Assembly (NCBI RefSeq): GCF_003570905.1
Contig: NZ_QXJM01000039.1
Span: forward strand, 1,054,001-1,118,000
Direction of reading: 5' to 3'
Source: Cohnella faecalis
Lineage (GTDB): Bacteria; Bacillota; Bacilli; Paenibacillales; Paenibacillaceae
DNA length: 64,000 nt
Positions 1 through 9,944 of the stretch are shown piece after piece (within the stretch, counting starts at the first letter, position 1; each line of letters starts with the position of its first letter). A program made the position numbers and the translations under genes. A model generated the notes under the pieces. It was not told the DNA's origin and did not search any database. It saw only the letters and a list, made by a program, of their open reading frames with translations.

Positions 1-24
1 ATCGACTGCCGAAGGAAGTTAACA

Positions 25-79
25 TTGACATAATATGTATTATAGTCTAAATTAAAAATTAGCTTTCGCAAACGTTTGC
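25..79 (+). promoter_or_regulatory. Promoter with LacI-type palindromic operator
   Basis: A consensus -35 TTGACA lies at 25-30 and a -10-like TAAATT at 48-53, a 17-bp spacer. Just downstream, at 68-79, is the perfect 12-bp palindrome GCAAACGTTTGC, the usual form of a LacI/CcpA-family operator with a central CG. It sits at the expected transcription start, immediately ahead of a LacI-type gene. Autorepression of the operon is the simplest reading (inference). A CcpA cre site is the alternative. Confidence 0.6.
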
Positions 80-106
80 AAAATAGATAGAGAGAGGGGA
101 TCGTCG

Positions 107-1168
107 ATCGAACATCCCGATAAGAGCGCTGCCGGAGAAGCCGGGATCAAGGAAATCGCTCGGAGGCTGAATCTTTCGGCCAGCACGGTTTCCCGGGCGT
201 TGAACGGAGTATACGGAGTCAGAGCCTCTACGAAAGCTCTGGTGATCGAGACGGCCAAAGCAGTCGGCTACGTGCCCAATATGGGGGCGAAGCAGCTTGT
301 AGGCAAGGGCAGCGGATTGATCGGCATTTTCGCTCCCGTCTTTCGAGGCGGCGTACATTCCGAATATTTGCTTAACTTTTACGATATGCTGCAGCTGGAG
401 CTTCATAAATTCGGCAAGGACAGCCTCATTTTCGCGATCCCTTACGAAGATTATCCCGAGAATCGGTTAACGGAATGCGTTGGTTCCCGGAGCCTTGAAG
501 GCTGCATCATCCTATCGCCGTTCGGGCAGGGACATCCTCTTATCGAGGAGGCGCTCAAGCTGGGCGTTCCGTTCGTTAACTTTGAAAGCGTTATCGGTCC
601 TCATTGCTCCGCAATCGTCTCCGACGATAGGGAAGGAGGGAGAATCGCAGGCCGCTATTTGCTATCCCAAGGCCACCGGTGCTTCGCGTACATTAACGGT
701 CCTCCGAAAGCCCGAGTCAGCCTGGAGAGATGGGACGGCTTTTGCGAGGCGCTTCGCGAAGGAGGAGTAAGCCAGGACAGCGTTCGCGTGCTGCAAGGCG
801 ATTTCTCCTGGGAGAGTGGCGTAAGAGCGGCGGAGGAGCTTCGGAATAGCGGCGCGGAGGTGACGGCAATCTTCAGCTCCAACGACCGGATGGCCACTGG
901 GGCGATCATGAGGCTGGCCGAGCTGGGTCTATCCGTACCCGGCGATATTTCCGTCTTGGGATACGACGGAGATCCGTATACCGCGTACTTGAATCCGCCG
1001 CTGACGACAATCCGGCATGCTAGCGACCATGTCAGCTCCGATGTGGTGCTAAGACTGATGGAGCTCCAGCAAGGGCGGAGCGGCACGAGCGAACGGTATC
1101 CTCCCGTCTTATTGGAGAGAAAATCCGTTGCTGTACTCACGAAAGCTCATTCGGAGGGTGACACATGA
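107..1168 (+). CDS. LacI family transcriptional regulator
   Basis: DNA-binding repressor of the LacI/GalR family. The N-terminus reads as the canonical helix-turn-helix (IKEIARRLNLSASTVSRALNG), followed by a periplasmic-binding-protein-like effector domain with family landmarks such as FSSNDRMATGAIMRLAELG and DISVLGYDGDP. The reading frame is open from position 56, but no ATG, GTG or TTG precedes the HTH. The first common start, TTG at 200, would delete the HTH, so it is unlikely. An ATC at 107 follows a purine-rich AGAGAGGGGA at a workable distance. A rare start codon or a base error near the start are both possible. The stop overlaps the next ATPase gene (ATGA at 1165), so the regulator is in one operon with an ABC export-type system rather than sugar genes. 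Its ligand is unknown. Confidence 0.85.
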   Translation: MEHPDKSAAGEAGIKEIARRLNLSASTVSRALNGVYGVRASTKALVIETAKAVGYVPNMGAKQLVGKGSGLIGIFAPVFRGGVHSEYLLNFYDMLQLELHKFGKDSLIFAIPYEDYPENRLTECVGSRSLEGCIILSPFGQGHPLIEEALKLGVPFVNFESVIGPHCSAIVSDDREGGRIAGRYLLSQGHRCFAYINGPPKARVSLERWDGFCEALREGGVSQDSVRVLQGDFSWESGVRAAEELRNSGAEVTAIFSSNDRMATGAIMRLAELGLSVPGDISVLGYDGDPYTAYLNPPLTTIRHASDHVSSDVVLRLMELQQGRSGTSERYPPVLLERKSVAVLTKAHSEGDT

Positions 1169-1857
1169 CAGAAGCATCGCAAAACATTATCCGCGCATCC
1201 GGCGTTATCCGGACCTTCGGCAGAGGCAGCGGCGCCGTTACCGTGCTCAAAGGAATAGACTTGTCGATTCCTTCCGGCAAGCTGATCGCCTTCAAGGGCC
1301 GTTCCGGCTCGGGCAAGACGACTCTCATTAACTTGCTCGGGGCTCTGGACCGGCCGACAGAGGGAACTATCGAATTCGACGGACGGGACATGACCGGGTT
1401 GTCCGACCGGGAACGGGATCAAATCCGGCGGACTCGAATGGGCCTTATTTTCCAATCGTTTGCCCTCATTCCTCTCATGTCCGCTTACGAGAATGTAGAG
1501 TTCGTGCTTAGAATCGCGGATTATCCCGCCAAGGACCGGCAGCGTGCCGCGGAAGCAGCGCTCGACCAGGTCGGGCTCAAGCCCCGTATGCATCATCGCC
1601 CTTTCGAAATGTCGGGAGGCGAGCAGCAGAGAACGGCCATCGCGCGCGCAATCGCCCATAAGCCCAAGCTTATTATGGCCGATGAACCGACCGCTGAGCT
1701 GGATAGCCGCACAGGCCTTCACATTATTAAAATTTTCAGGGATCTGGTGCAGCAGCAAGGCATTTCGGTAGTCCTCACAACGCACGATCCCGCCATAATG
1801 GAAATTGTCGATCAAGTCTACGAACTGGAGGATGGACAAATTGTCGCGCAACGTTAA
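1165..1857 (+). CDS. ABC transporter ATP-binding protein (MacB/LolD-like)
   Basis: This 230-residue nucleotide-binding subunit shows Walker A GRSGSGKTT (about residues 46-54), the signature MSGGEQQR, Walker B LIMADEPTAELD and an H-loop in TTHDP. Length and sequence fit the MacB/LolD/FtsE subfamily, which powers mechanotransmission-type ABC systems rather than ordinary importers. The start ATG overlaps the LacI stop by four bases, and the stop overlaps the start of the adaptor gene, so the genes are translationally coupled. With the adaptor and FtsX-like permease downstream it should form a tripartite membrane complex. The substrate (an antimicrobial peptide, lipid or lipoprotein) cannot be told from sequence. 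Confidence 0.9.
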   Translation: MTEASQNIIRASGVIRTFGRGSGAVTVLKGIDLSIPSGKLIAFKGRSGSGKTTLINLLGALDRPTEGTIEFDGRDMTGLSDRERDQIRRTRMGLIFQSFALIPLMSAYENVEFVLRIADYPAKDRQRAAEAALDQVGLKPRMHHRPFEMSGGEQQRTAIARAIAHKPKLIMADEPTAELDSRTGLHIIKIFRDLVQQQGISVVLTTHDPAIMEIVDQVYELEDGQIVAQR

Positions 1858-2865
1858 ATCGATCGCCGTCCTGACGGCTGCTCTCATGCTCGGAACCGCG
1901 TTGTCCGGCTGCTCGCTGCTTCCTAATGAGGAAGAGGCGCTTAAGCCACCGTTGGTCAAGCCGGCTCAGGAAAACTACCGGACCGTTAAAGCTGAGAAGG
2001 GAACCATTACGAAGGAAATCAAAGGAAACGGCGCTTTGGAATCGCTCTCTACGGATGTCGCCGAGTTCGCCGGTCAAGGCGGCCGAATCGATAAAATATA
2101 CGTAAAACCCGGAGATACGGTGAAAAAGGGCGATGTGCTCGTTCAGCTTATTCTCGACGGAATGGACATTCAGCTGAAGGAGCAGCAGCTTACGCTGGAG
2201 CGGGCTAAGTATGCTTTCTCCCATACCGATCCGGCGGACGAAGAAGCGAGGAGACTCGCCGGCTTGCAGCGGGAGATTGAGCAGCTCAAATACGATCGGC
2301 TCAAAAAGCTGTTCGACGGCAAGTCGATCAAGGCTAATATCGATGGGGAAGTTGTGTTCGCGGAGAGTCTCAAAGAAGGAGATTTCGTAGAAGCGTACCA
2401 GAAACTCGTCGTGGTGGCGGATCCAAGCAAGCTTCGATTGTCGCTTTCTTTGGACACGAGCAGCGAAAATTATACGAATGTAGCTATAGGAAGCGAAGCG
2501 GAAATAACGATTAAAAGTACAAAGCTGAAAGGGAAGGTTGTTCAAACTCCTTCGTCCGCCCCAGTGACGCAAAATAAAGTTTTGGCTGCCAAATACGCCA
2601 ACACGATGTACATAGAAGTTCCGGCAATATGGAGGGCGTGACAATCGGAACGCTTGCGAACGTCCGCATCATTACCGAAAAGCGGGATAATGCGATCAAA
2701 ATTCCGCGCAGCGGACTTCGAAGCTATTTAGGGCGCGATTTCGTCCGCGTGCTGGAAGACGGCAGCAAGCTGCGCGAAATCGATGTCGAAATCGGAATTA
2801 CGGGATCGACGGAAGTGGAAATATCGAAAGGGCTGGAAGAAGGCCAGATTGTCGTACTGCAGTAA
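1832..2865 (+). pseudogene. HlyD/RND-type membrane fusion lipoprotein, one-base frameshift
   Basis: Adaptor subunit of the MacB-like system. The likely start is ATG 1832, overlapping the ATPase gene. It gives a lipoprotein signal peptide ending at LSGC, then a biotinyl-lipoyl-like segment (GGRIDKIYVKPGDTVKKGDVL), a helical hairpin and a second lipoyl half (KANIDGEVVFAESLKEGDFV). The frame closes at 2641, but the continuation EGVTIGTLANVRI...SGLRSYLGRDFVRVLEDGSKLREIDVEIGI is intact in another frame to 2865. Adding one G to the GG at 2623-2624 restores one continuous product of about 344 residues. Because the rest is perfectly preserved, a recent mutation or a base-calling error is likelier than an old pseudogene. 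Confidence 0.8.
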
Positions 2866-2949
2866 CAGACTGCGGTCGCATACGCGGAGCCATCCGCGGA
2901 GCAGCGTCCGACAGAATTCCGCTTTCAAGCGTGTCAGGGAGGCTTTTCA

Positions 2950-5849
2950 GTGGCCTTATTCGTTATGATTATCCGCAAGATGGCGCAGAACAAGTGGCTC
3001 GTCATCAGTTTGTTTTTGGGCATGCTCATGTCCGTCGCGCTTGTCAGCACGATGCCTATCTATTCCGAAGCGATTTTGTCCCGGATGCTGGTGAAAGATT
3101 TGGAGGAGCAGCAAACCGCCTCCAAGCAATACCCCGCCATTCATTACACGAAGCTTGGATTTGTAGTCGAGAAGCCGGAGAAGAGACGCCAAGTCATTGC
3201 CGAATTGAACCGGTTCATGAAGGAAGAAGCGGCACCGGGCTTTGCTATTCCCGTGAAGGAACTGACCACGGAATATCAGACGAAAGCGTTCGAGCTCGAA
3301 ATAGAGGGGAAGCCGGTGGAAGTCGGAGAAAAGAAACCAACGACCACTCTCATGGCGATGAGCGGATTAAACGATCACATCAAGTTGAAGGACGGCCGCC
3401 TCGCTTCCGATCAGCCCGTTGACGGTGTCTACGAGGTGATGGTGACGCAGAAGGCGTTGATCGAATACAACTTTGTTCTCGGCCAAGTCATAAAGCTGGA
3501 TGACGACAAGTTGAATCTGCATTTCAAAATCAAGCCTGTCGGCGTCTTTGAAAAAAAACAAGACGACGATCTGTACTTCCGAGCGCCGGATTTGTCCAAC
3601 GTCAGCAGAGCCTTCGTCGTTAATGACAAGCTGTTCGATAAGGAGTTCTTGGCAGGCGGCAAAGCGCCGATTTTAGCTAGCAGTTGGTTTTTCGTGCTTG
3701 ATTATTCCAAAATGGAATTGAGTACAATCGATAACTTTATAAACACCGACAAGCTTATTCAAGATAAGGCGAAGTCGATGGTTCAAGAGTACCAGCTTGA
3801 TTACTGGGTTCCCGCAATGAAGACGATAGAGACCTACTTCGAGCGGTCGGAGCACCTATATAAGCTGATGTGGTCTCTGAACGTCCCCGTACTTATTATG
3901 CTTGGCTTTTATATGTTCATGGTGTCCAATCTGATCGTGGATCGGCAGAAGAATGAAATCGCTGTGCTGAGAAGCCGGGGGCTGCCAGATGGCAAATCGT
4001 GCTGGCGTTCGCTGTCGAAGGCCTTATTATTAGCGGAGCGGCGTTAGCGATCGGTCCGTTTCTCGGCATGGCTCTCGCCCAGGCTCTGGGGACGTCGAAC
4101 GGCTTCCTCGAATTCGTTCAGCGATCGAGCATGAATGTACATTTGAATTCCAAAGCTTATGCATACGGAGGAATAGCCGCCGCCGTTTCGTTCGGAATGA
4201 TGCTTATCCCTGTATTGCTCGCGACACGAACGTCCATCGTTGGGCATAAGCAGCAATTGGCTAGAATGACGAAAACGCCGCTATGGCACAAAATGTTTTT
4301 GGACGTTCTATTGCTCGGCGTGTCCATTTACGGATTGTATGAGTTCCGTTCGCGGCTGAAAGACGTAACTTCGCTAGGTCTTAACGCGGACGATTTGCAG
4401 ATCGGTTCGCTTCAGTTTGTCATTCCGGCGTTGTTCATAGTCGGCTCCGGCTTGCTGCTGCTCCGGCTATACCCTTATCTGCTAAGTCTAATCTATTATA
4501 TCGGACGAAAATGGTGGGCTCCGGCTTGGTATGCAACGCTTATTCAAGTTGGGCGATCCATTGCCCAGTATCAGTTTCTGATGGTCTTCCTGATCATTAC
4601 GATCGCGACGGGAGTGTTCAGCGCCGGCGCGGCACGGACGATTAACAACAACATCGAAGAGAGAATCCGCTACGCGGCTGGCGCCGATATTTCCTTGAAC
4701 TCGGTGTGGCAGAGCGACGCGACACCGATTTCTGCTTCATCGGGTCCTACGATGGCGTTCGCCCAGACCAAAACGACGGAGACGGCTTCCGCCATAAAAA
4801 TCATTCACTACCTGGAGCCTCCGTTCGATCCTTACCGGAATCTCCCGGGAGTCGAGGAAGCGGCAAAAGTGTTTGTTAACGATTCCGCGACGTTTACCGC
4901 CGGGGAATCGAAAGGCTTCGCCAAGCTTATCGGAATCGACACGTATGATTTCGGCATGACTTCGTGGTTCAAAGACTATTTGAACGGTTATCCGTTGTAC
5001 GAGTATATGAATTTGATGGCGGCCGATCCGCGCGCCGTTCTTATTTCCCGTACGCTTGCGGATACGATGAAGGTGAAGCAAGGAGATACGATTTTGGTTG
5101 GCTGGAACGAAGTTAACGAGAAGCCGTTCGTCGTATACGGCATCGTCGATTATTTTCCGACGTTTAATCCGAATCCGCCTCTCGGCTCCGTGAGCGCCGC
5201 CGATCCCAATGCGAAAGATGGCAAACCGATGCTGATCGTCGGGCACTTATCGAGAATCCAGATGCAGCTTGCGTTGGAGCCTTACCAAGTATGGTTGAAA
5301 ATGAAGCCCGGTTTTTCGACTACGCAACTGTACGAAGGAATTGAGAAATCGAAATTAAGCGTAATCGATATCGTCAATTCCAAAGAAAATTTGGTGCTTG
5401 CGAAGAGAGATCCGTTCCTAATGGCCCTCAACGGCATTTTGACGCTTGGCTTCCTTATTTCCATCATTATTACGTTCTTCGGCTTCCTTCTCTACTGGAT
5501 GCTGTCGTTAAAGGGAAGAACGCTTCAGAACGGCATTATGCGGGCGATCGGGCTATCGTTAAGGCAACTGCTCGGAATGTTGGCGCTGGAGCAGCTTCTG
5601 ACGTCGGGGGTGGCGATTATGATCGGCGCTATCGTCGGCAACGTGACCGGCCGGCTTTTCGTGCCCAACTTTCAAATCGCCTTCAACCCTAGCACGCTTG
5701 TGCCGCCGTTCCGCGTCGTGTTCGCTCAGATTGATTTTGTGAGGTTGTACATCATCGTCGGCATTATGCTGCTGCTCGGTCTCGGCATTCTCGGTTACAT
5801 GCTCTCTCGAATTCGTATACACCAAGCGCTGAAGCTGGGGGAGGACTAA
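2950..5849 (+). pseudogene. FtsX-like/MacB-type ABC permease, one-base frameshift
   Basis: Large permease of about 966 residues. GTG 2950 follows an AGGGAGG ribosome-binding site at 2936-2943. The N-terminal membrane segment (KWLVISLFLGMLMSVALVST) is followed by a big extracytoplasmic domain. Several FtsX-type helices come next, then a second extracytoplasmic domain (about 4630-5400) and C-terminal helices with the family motif NGIMRAIGLSLRQLLGMLALEQ. The first frame ends at 4047 and the second is open from before 3999. Adding one G to the G5 run at 3977-3981 reads cleanly through RSRGAARWQIVLAFAVEGL. It lies between its adaptor and a second ATPase. Function probably depends on whether this indel is real. 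Confidence 0.82.
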
Positions 5850-5852
5850 CCG

Positions 5853-6776
5853 ATGATTCAATGCGAAGGCTTGGTCAAAATTTACAAGGCGGCCGACTTG
5901 GAAGTGTTCGCCCTGCAAGGACTCGATATGAACGTAGAAGCGGGCGAGCTGATGGCGATAATCGGCAACAGCGGAAGCGGAAAATCGACGCTGCTTAATA
6001 TGCTGGGCGGATTGGATCGTCCCACTGCGGGCTCCTTGACGGTCAACGGCAAAAATATGCTGAAAATGTCGGAGCGGGATTTGGTAAGCTACAAGCGCGA
6101 GAGTGTCGGATTCGTCTGGCAAAATAACGCGCGCAACCTGATTCCGTATTTGACGGCGCTGGAGAACGTAGAGCTGCCGATTTTGCTGCAAGGCCGCCGC
6201 AAAAGGATGCGGGCGCTCGAGCTGCTGGAGGCGGTCGGTCTTACCCATCGCAAAAACAACAAGCTGCACCAGCTATCCGGAGGCGAACAGCAACGCGTGG
6301 CGATCGCTATTGCGCTCGCGAACGAGCCGAAGCTGCTGCTGGCTGACGAGCCGACGGGATCGCTCGATTCCCGAATGGCCGATCAAGTGTTGGATCTGTT
6401 CCGAGAGCTGAACCGGACGATCGGTATTACGATCGTCATCGTTACTCACGATCCTCTGCTGGCCAAGAAGGTGGACCGCGTCGTCGCTATCCGCGACGGC
6501 AAGATTTCCTCCGAGATGCTGCGGCGCAAGTCGTATGCGGAGGAGCTTGAAGAACTGGAACGCGGAATCGCGGCCGAAGAAGAGGATTCGCACGTCGAAT
6601 ATGCGATTCTCGATAAGGCCGGGCGCCTGCAGGTTCCAGCCGCATATTTGGAGTCGATAGGAGTCAAGGATTCGAACAAGGTGAAGCTGGAGCTGGCGGA
6701 CGGCAAAATATTGCTGACATCGCCGGGAGCGCCGAAGAAGTCCGTCGATCCGGACAATTCGGAGGAAGCTTCGTAA
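5853..6776 (+). CDS. ABC transporter ATP-binding protein with C-terminal AbrB-like domain
   Basis: Second nucleotide-binding subunit of the operon, starting three bases after the permease stop. Residues 1-225 form a MacB/LolD-type ATPase: Walker [10 protein letters not shown], signature LSGGEQQR, Walker [14 protein letters not shown]-loop VTHDP. The protein is about 80 residues longer than the family norm. After an acidic linker ([16 protein letters not shown]) the tail reads [20 protein letters not shown] followed by a [16 protein letters not shown] strand pair. This resembles a SpoVT/AbrB swapped-hairpin domain, usually a DNA-binding or dimerisation fold. The ATPase call is firm; the tail assignment is pattern recognition. 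Two ATPases in one operon may form a heterodimer or serve two permeases. Confidence 0.88.
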   Translation: MIQCEGLVKIYKAADLEVFALQGLDMNVEAGELMAIIGNSGSGKSTLLNMLGGLDRPTAGSLTVNGKNMLKMSERDLVSYKRESVGFVWQNNARNLIPYLTALENVELPILLQGRRKRMRALELLEAVGLTHRKNNKLHQLSGGEQQRVAIAIALANEPKLLLADEPTGSLDSRMADQVLDLFRELNRTIGITIVIVTHDPLLAKKVDRVVAIRDGKISSEMLRRKSYAEELEELERGIAAEEEDSHVEYAILDKAGRLQVPAAYLESIGVKDSNKVKLELADGKILLTSPGAPKKSVDPDNSEEAS

Positions 6777-6788
6777 GGAGCAGTTATG

Positions 6789-6827
6789 GCCGTCGCAAGG
6801 GAATCGATCCCTTGCGGCGGCTTTTTT
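6789..6827 (+). terminator. Rho-independent terminator of the ABC operon
   Basis: A 14-bp stem (6789-6802 with 6808-6821, one G-T pair) with loop ATCGA is followed by six T at 6822-6827. It lies 12 bases after the second ATPase stop and ends the LacI/MacB-like operon. Confidence 0.9.
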
Positions 6828-6870
6828 GCGCTGCGGGATGCCTAGCTATGGGAGGAGCTCCTGCACATTT

Positions 6871-8176
6871 GGCGATTGGCGCGGGGCGGAGGTGCAACAG
6901 TGGTACGAGGTACCGTTCTTTCGGCGATTGGCGGGGTCGAGCGCGCAACAGTGGTACGAGGTACCATTCTTTTGGCGATTGGCGGGGACGGGCGCGCAAC
7001 AGTGGTACGAGGTACCATTCTTTCAGCGATTGGCGGGGTCGAGCGCGCAACAGTGGCACGAGGTACCATTCTTTCGGCGATTGGCGGGGTCGAGCGCGCA
7101 ACAGTGATACGAGGTACCATTCTTTCGGCGATTGGCGGGGTCGAGCGCGCAACAGTGGTACGAGGTACCATTCTTTCGGCGATTGGCGGGGACGGGCGCG
7201 CAACAGTGGTACGAGGTACCATTCTTTCAGCGATTGGCGGGGACGAGCGCGCAACAGTGGCACGAGGTACCATTCTTTCAGCGAATGGCGGGGACGAGCG
7301 CGCAACAGTGGCACGAGGTACCATTCTTTCAGCGAATGGCGGGGACGGGCGCGCAACAGTGGTACGAGGTACCATTCTTTCGGTGATTGGCGGGGACGAG
7401 CGCGCAACAGTGGTACGAGGTACCATTCTTTCGGCGATTGGCGGGGACGAGCGCGCAACAGTGGTACGAGGTACCATTCTTTCGGCGATTGGCGGGGTCG
7501 AGCGCGCAACAGTGGTACGAGGTACCATTCTTTCGGCGATTGGCGGGGGCGAGCGCGCAACAGTGGTACGAGGTACCATTCTTTCGGCGATTGGCGGGGA
7601 CGGGCGCGCAACAGTGGTACGAGGTACCATTCTTTCGGCGATTGGCGGGGGCGAGCGCTCAACAGTGGTACGAGGTACCATTCTTTCGGCGATTGGCGGG
7701 GACGGGCGCGCAACAGTGGGACGAGGTACCATTCTTTCGGCGATTGGCGGGGTCGAGCGCGCAACAGTGGTACGAGGTACCATTCTTTCAGCGATTGGCG
7801 GGGACGGGCGCGCAACAGTGGTACGAGGTACCATTCTTTCGGCGATTGGCGGGGGCGAGCGCGCAACAGTGGTACGAGGTACCATTCTTTCGGCGATTGG
7901 CGGGGTCGAACGCTCAACAGTGGTACGAGGTACCATTCTTTCGGCGATTGGCGGGGACGGGCGCGCAACAGTGGTACGAGGTACCATTCTTTCAGCGATT
8001 GGCGGGGGCGAGCGCGCAACAGTGGCACGAGGTACCATTCTTTCAGCGAATGGCGGGGACGAACGCTCAACAGTGGTACGAGGTACCATTCTTTCGGCGA
8101 TTGGCGGGGGCGAGCGCTCAACAGCGGTACGAGGTACCATTCTTTCGGCGATTGGCGGGGTTGAACCGCCCAACAG
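6871..8176. repeat. 51-bp tandem repeat array, about 25 copies
   Basis: About 25 head-to-tail units of 51 bp fill the gap between the ABC operon and the response regulator. Each contains GGTACGAGGTACC, a dyad with arms GGTAC and GTACC around GAG (seven or eight of these bases vary little), then ATTCTTTCGGCGATTGGCGG. Units differ at a few fixed positions (for example GTCGAGC, GACGGGC or GGCGAGC). Because 51 is 17 codons and the unit has no stops, long open frames appear on both strands. I do not consider them genes. A related array lies at 59.87-60.48 kb. Confidence 0.95.
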
Positions 8177-8214
8177 AAAACCTCCCGGATATCCCATCCG
8201 ATAGGTTTTCTGTT
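8172..8214. other. Long inverted repeat at the end of the tandem array
   Basis: AACAGAAAACCT (8172-8183) pairs perfectly with AGGTTTTCTGTT (8203-8214). Inside it CGGAT (8186-8190) pairs with ATCCG (8196-8200), giving one long hairpin. The left arm begins in the CAACAG of the last 51-bp unit. It could terminate transcription through the array or act in the leader of the response-regulator operon, whose start is 54 bases on. There is no clear T-run on either side. Confidence 0.6.
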
Positions 8215-8267
8215 ATGCTTTAGGCGAATGCTATAACAACAATATCCTTATCGGGGAGATACAGGTT

Positions 8268-9944
8268 ATGTACAAGCTGCTGCTGGTGGACGATGAAGCT
8301 GACGTTCGGGAGGGCGTGCTTCGCGAAATCGAATGGGAGGCGAACGGGTTCGAGATTGTCGACGTAGCCGAGAACGGCCGCGAAGCTCTGGAGATGACCG
8401 AGATATGGGAGCCCGACGTCGTCGTCACCGATATCCGGATGCCGTTCATGGACGGGCTGCAGCTGTCCGAGCGGCTGCGAGCTTCCTATCCGGCTACGAA
8501 AATCATTATCCTTACCGGCTTCGACGAATTCGAGTACGCTCGCAAAGCGATACATCTTCAGGTCGAGGAGTTCGTGCTGAAGCCGTTTTCCGCCGGGGAG
8601 CTGCTCCAGTCGCTGCACAAGGTCAAGCTCAGGCTGGATGCCGAGATGGCGGAACGCGAGAATATCGATACGCTTCAAGGCCATTACCGGAGGAGTCTCC
8701 CGCTGCTGCGAGAGATATTCCTTGGAACGCTCGTAACCCGCAATCTGAGCGAGCGGGACATTGCCGAAAAGACGGATCACTACGGTCTTGTCCTGCAAGG
8801 CAGCCACTACACCGTATCCGTGCTCCATCTGGACAAGGCCAATAATGCCGCAAGCGGCAACGCTTCCTCCGGCGCCGAGCCTTCCGCCGGCAGATCGCTC
8901 CGCGAGTCTCCCGATTTCGAGCTGCAAAGCTTCGCCGTTCGCAACATCGCCGAAGAGATTGTCGACCGCGTCCAAGCGGGCTGCGTGTTCCAGCACAATG
9001 ATCGTGTCGTCGTTCTGGGCGTCTCCTCGGAGAACGACGGCAATCTCGTGCGCAGCCAAGCGCTCTCATTGCTCGAGGAGATCCGCCAAAGCGTAGAGAA
9101 GTTCTTGAAGCTGTCCGTTACGATCGGCATTGGAGCCGCGACCGCCAAGCTAACGGAACTCAAATACGTCTATGACGACGCCATCGCCGCCCTCGACTAC
9201 CGTCTGCTGCTCGGCAACAATCGCGTCATCTCCATCGAGGATGTGGAGACGCGCCATTCCGCTCCCGTCCGCTACGACGAGCTGCAGGAGCAATCGCTTC
9301 TTCGATGCCTGAAAGTCGGCAATGCCGCCGAGATGGAAGCGATTGTCGAACAGCTTTTCGCTCCTTACATTAGCGCGGTGCAGCCTATATCCATCCTCGA
9401 CGCCCAGGTGTTCCTTCTCCAGCTCGCGACGACGATGCTCAAAGCGGCTCAGGATACGGACAACGGCGCAGGCGGACCGTTCGACGGAGGAATGAATCCG
9501 CTCAAGGAGCTGACGCAGTTCGGAAGCCTGCTCGAAGCGCGGGCTTGGGTCGTCTCCACGTGCGCGGCTATGATGGGGCGTATCGCGATCGTACGCCAGA
9601 CCGCTTATCGCTCGCTGGTGGAGGAGGCGCGGCAATATACGAAGGCGAACTATTCCGACAGCGAGATCAACATCGCCAAAGTGTGCGCCCACCTCCATAT
9701 TAGCTCGGGCTATTTCAGCAGCATTTTCAAGAAGGAAACGAAAATGACCTACATGGGCTACCTGCTGCACATCCGAATGGAAACGGCCAAGGAGCTGCTG
9801 CTTTCCACCGACCTGAAGACGTTCGAAATCGCCGAGAAGGTCGGCTACTCGGACCCGAATTACTTCAGCTTCAGCTTCAAGAAGCATGTTGGACAGTCGC
9901 CTAAGGAATATCGCAGCCGGGCGGAAGGAGAATCGGCGACGTGA
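8268..9944 (+). CDS. Response regulator, AraC family (YesN-like)
   Basis: Cytoplasmic two-component response regulator of 558 residues. The N-terminal receiver has the acidic pair D8-D9, the phospho-acceptor D55 (VVVTDIRMP), a switch Thr in ILTGFDEFEYA and the conserved Lys in VLKPF. A long middle region (about 130-440) of the YesN type follows. Two AraC helix-turn-helix motifs close the protein: INIAKVCAHLHISSGYFSSIFKKETKM and FEIAEKVGYSDPNYFSFSFKKHVGQSPKEYR. The RBS GGGGAGA lies at 8252-8258. The stop overlaps the start of the kinase gene (GTGA), so the two are coupled. By analogy with YesMN systems of Paenibacilli it probably activates the adjacent sugar transport genes. Confidence 0.93.
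   Translation: MYKLLLVDDEADVREGVLREIEWEANGFEIVDVAENGREALEMTEIWEPDVVVTDIRMPFMDGLQLSERLRASYPATKIIILTGFDEFEYARKAIHLQVEEFVLKPFSAGELLQSLHKVKLRLDAEMAERENIDTLQGHYRRSLPLLREIFLGTLVTRNLSERDIAEKTDHYGLVLQGSHYTVSVLHLDKANNAASGNASSGAEPSAGRSLRESPDFELQSFAVRNIAEEIVDRVQAGCVFQHNDRVVVLGVSSENDGNLVRSQALSLLEEIRQSVEKFLKLSVTIGIGAATAKLTELKYVYDDAIAALDYRLLLGNNRVISIEDVETRHSAPVRYDELQEQSLLRCLKVGNAAEMEAIVEQLFAPYISAVQPISILDAQVFLLQLATTMLKAAQDTDNGAGGPFDGGMNPLKELTQFGSLLEARAWVVSTCAAMMGRIAIVRQTAYRSLVEEARQYTKANYSDSEINIAKVCAHLHISSGYFSSIFKKETKMTYMGYLLHIRMETAKELLLSTDLKTFEIAEKVGYSDPNYFSFSFKKHVGQSPKEYRSRAEGESAT

Noticed and set aside
1775..2644. 289-codon minus-strand frame opposite the adaptor gene
   Set aside because: The plus strand encodes a recognisable HlyD-type protein; the antisense frame has no motif or RBS.
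3977..3981. Programmed frameshift in the permease gene
   Set aside because: There is no slippery heptamer with a downstream structure, and similar one-base losses occur in unrelated genes, so error or mutation is simpler.
6871..8176. CRISPR array
   Set aside because: The units are contiguous with no unique spacers, and there are no cas genes.
6784..8223. Several open frames of 280-450 codons on both strands in the first tandem array
   Set aside because: The unit is 51 bp (17 codons) with no stop in most frames, so long frames arise on both strands automatically. None has an RBS or a sensible protein pattern.
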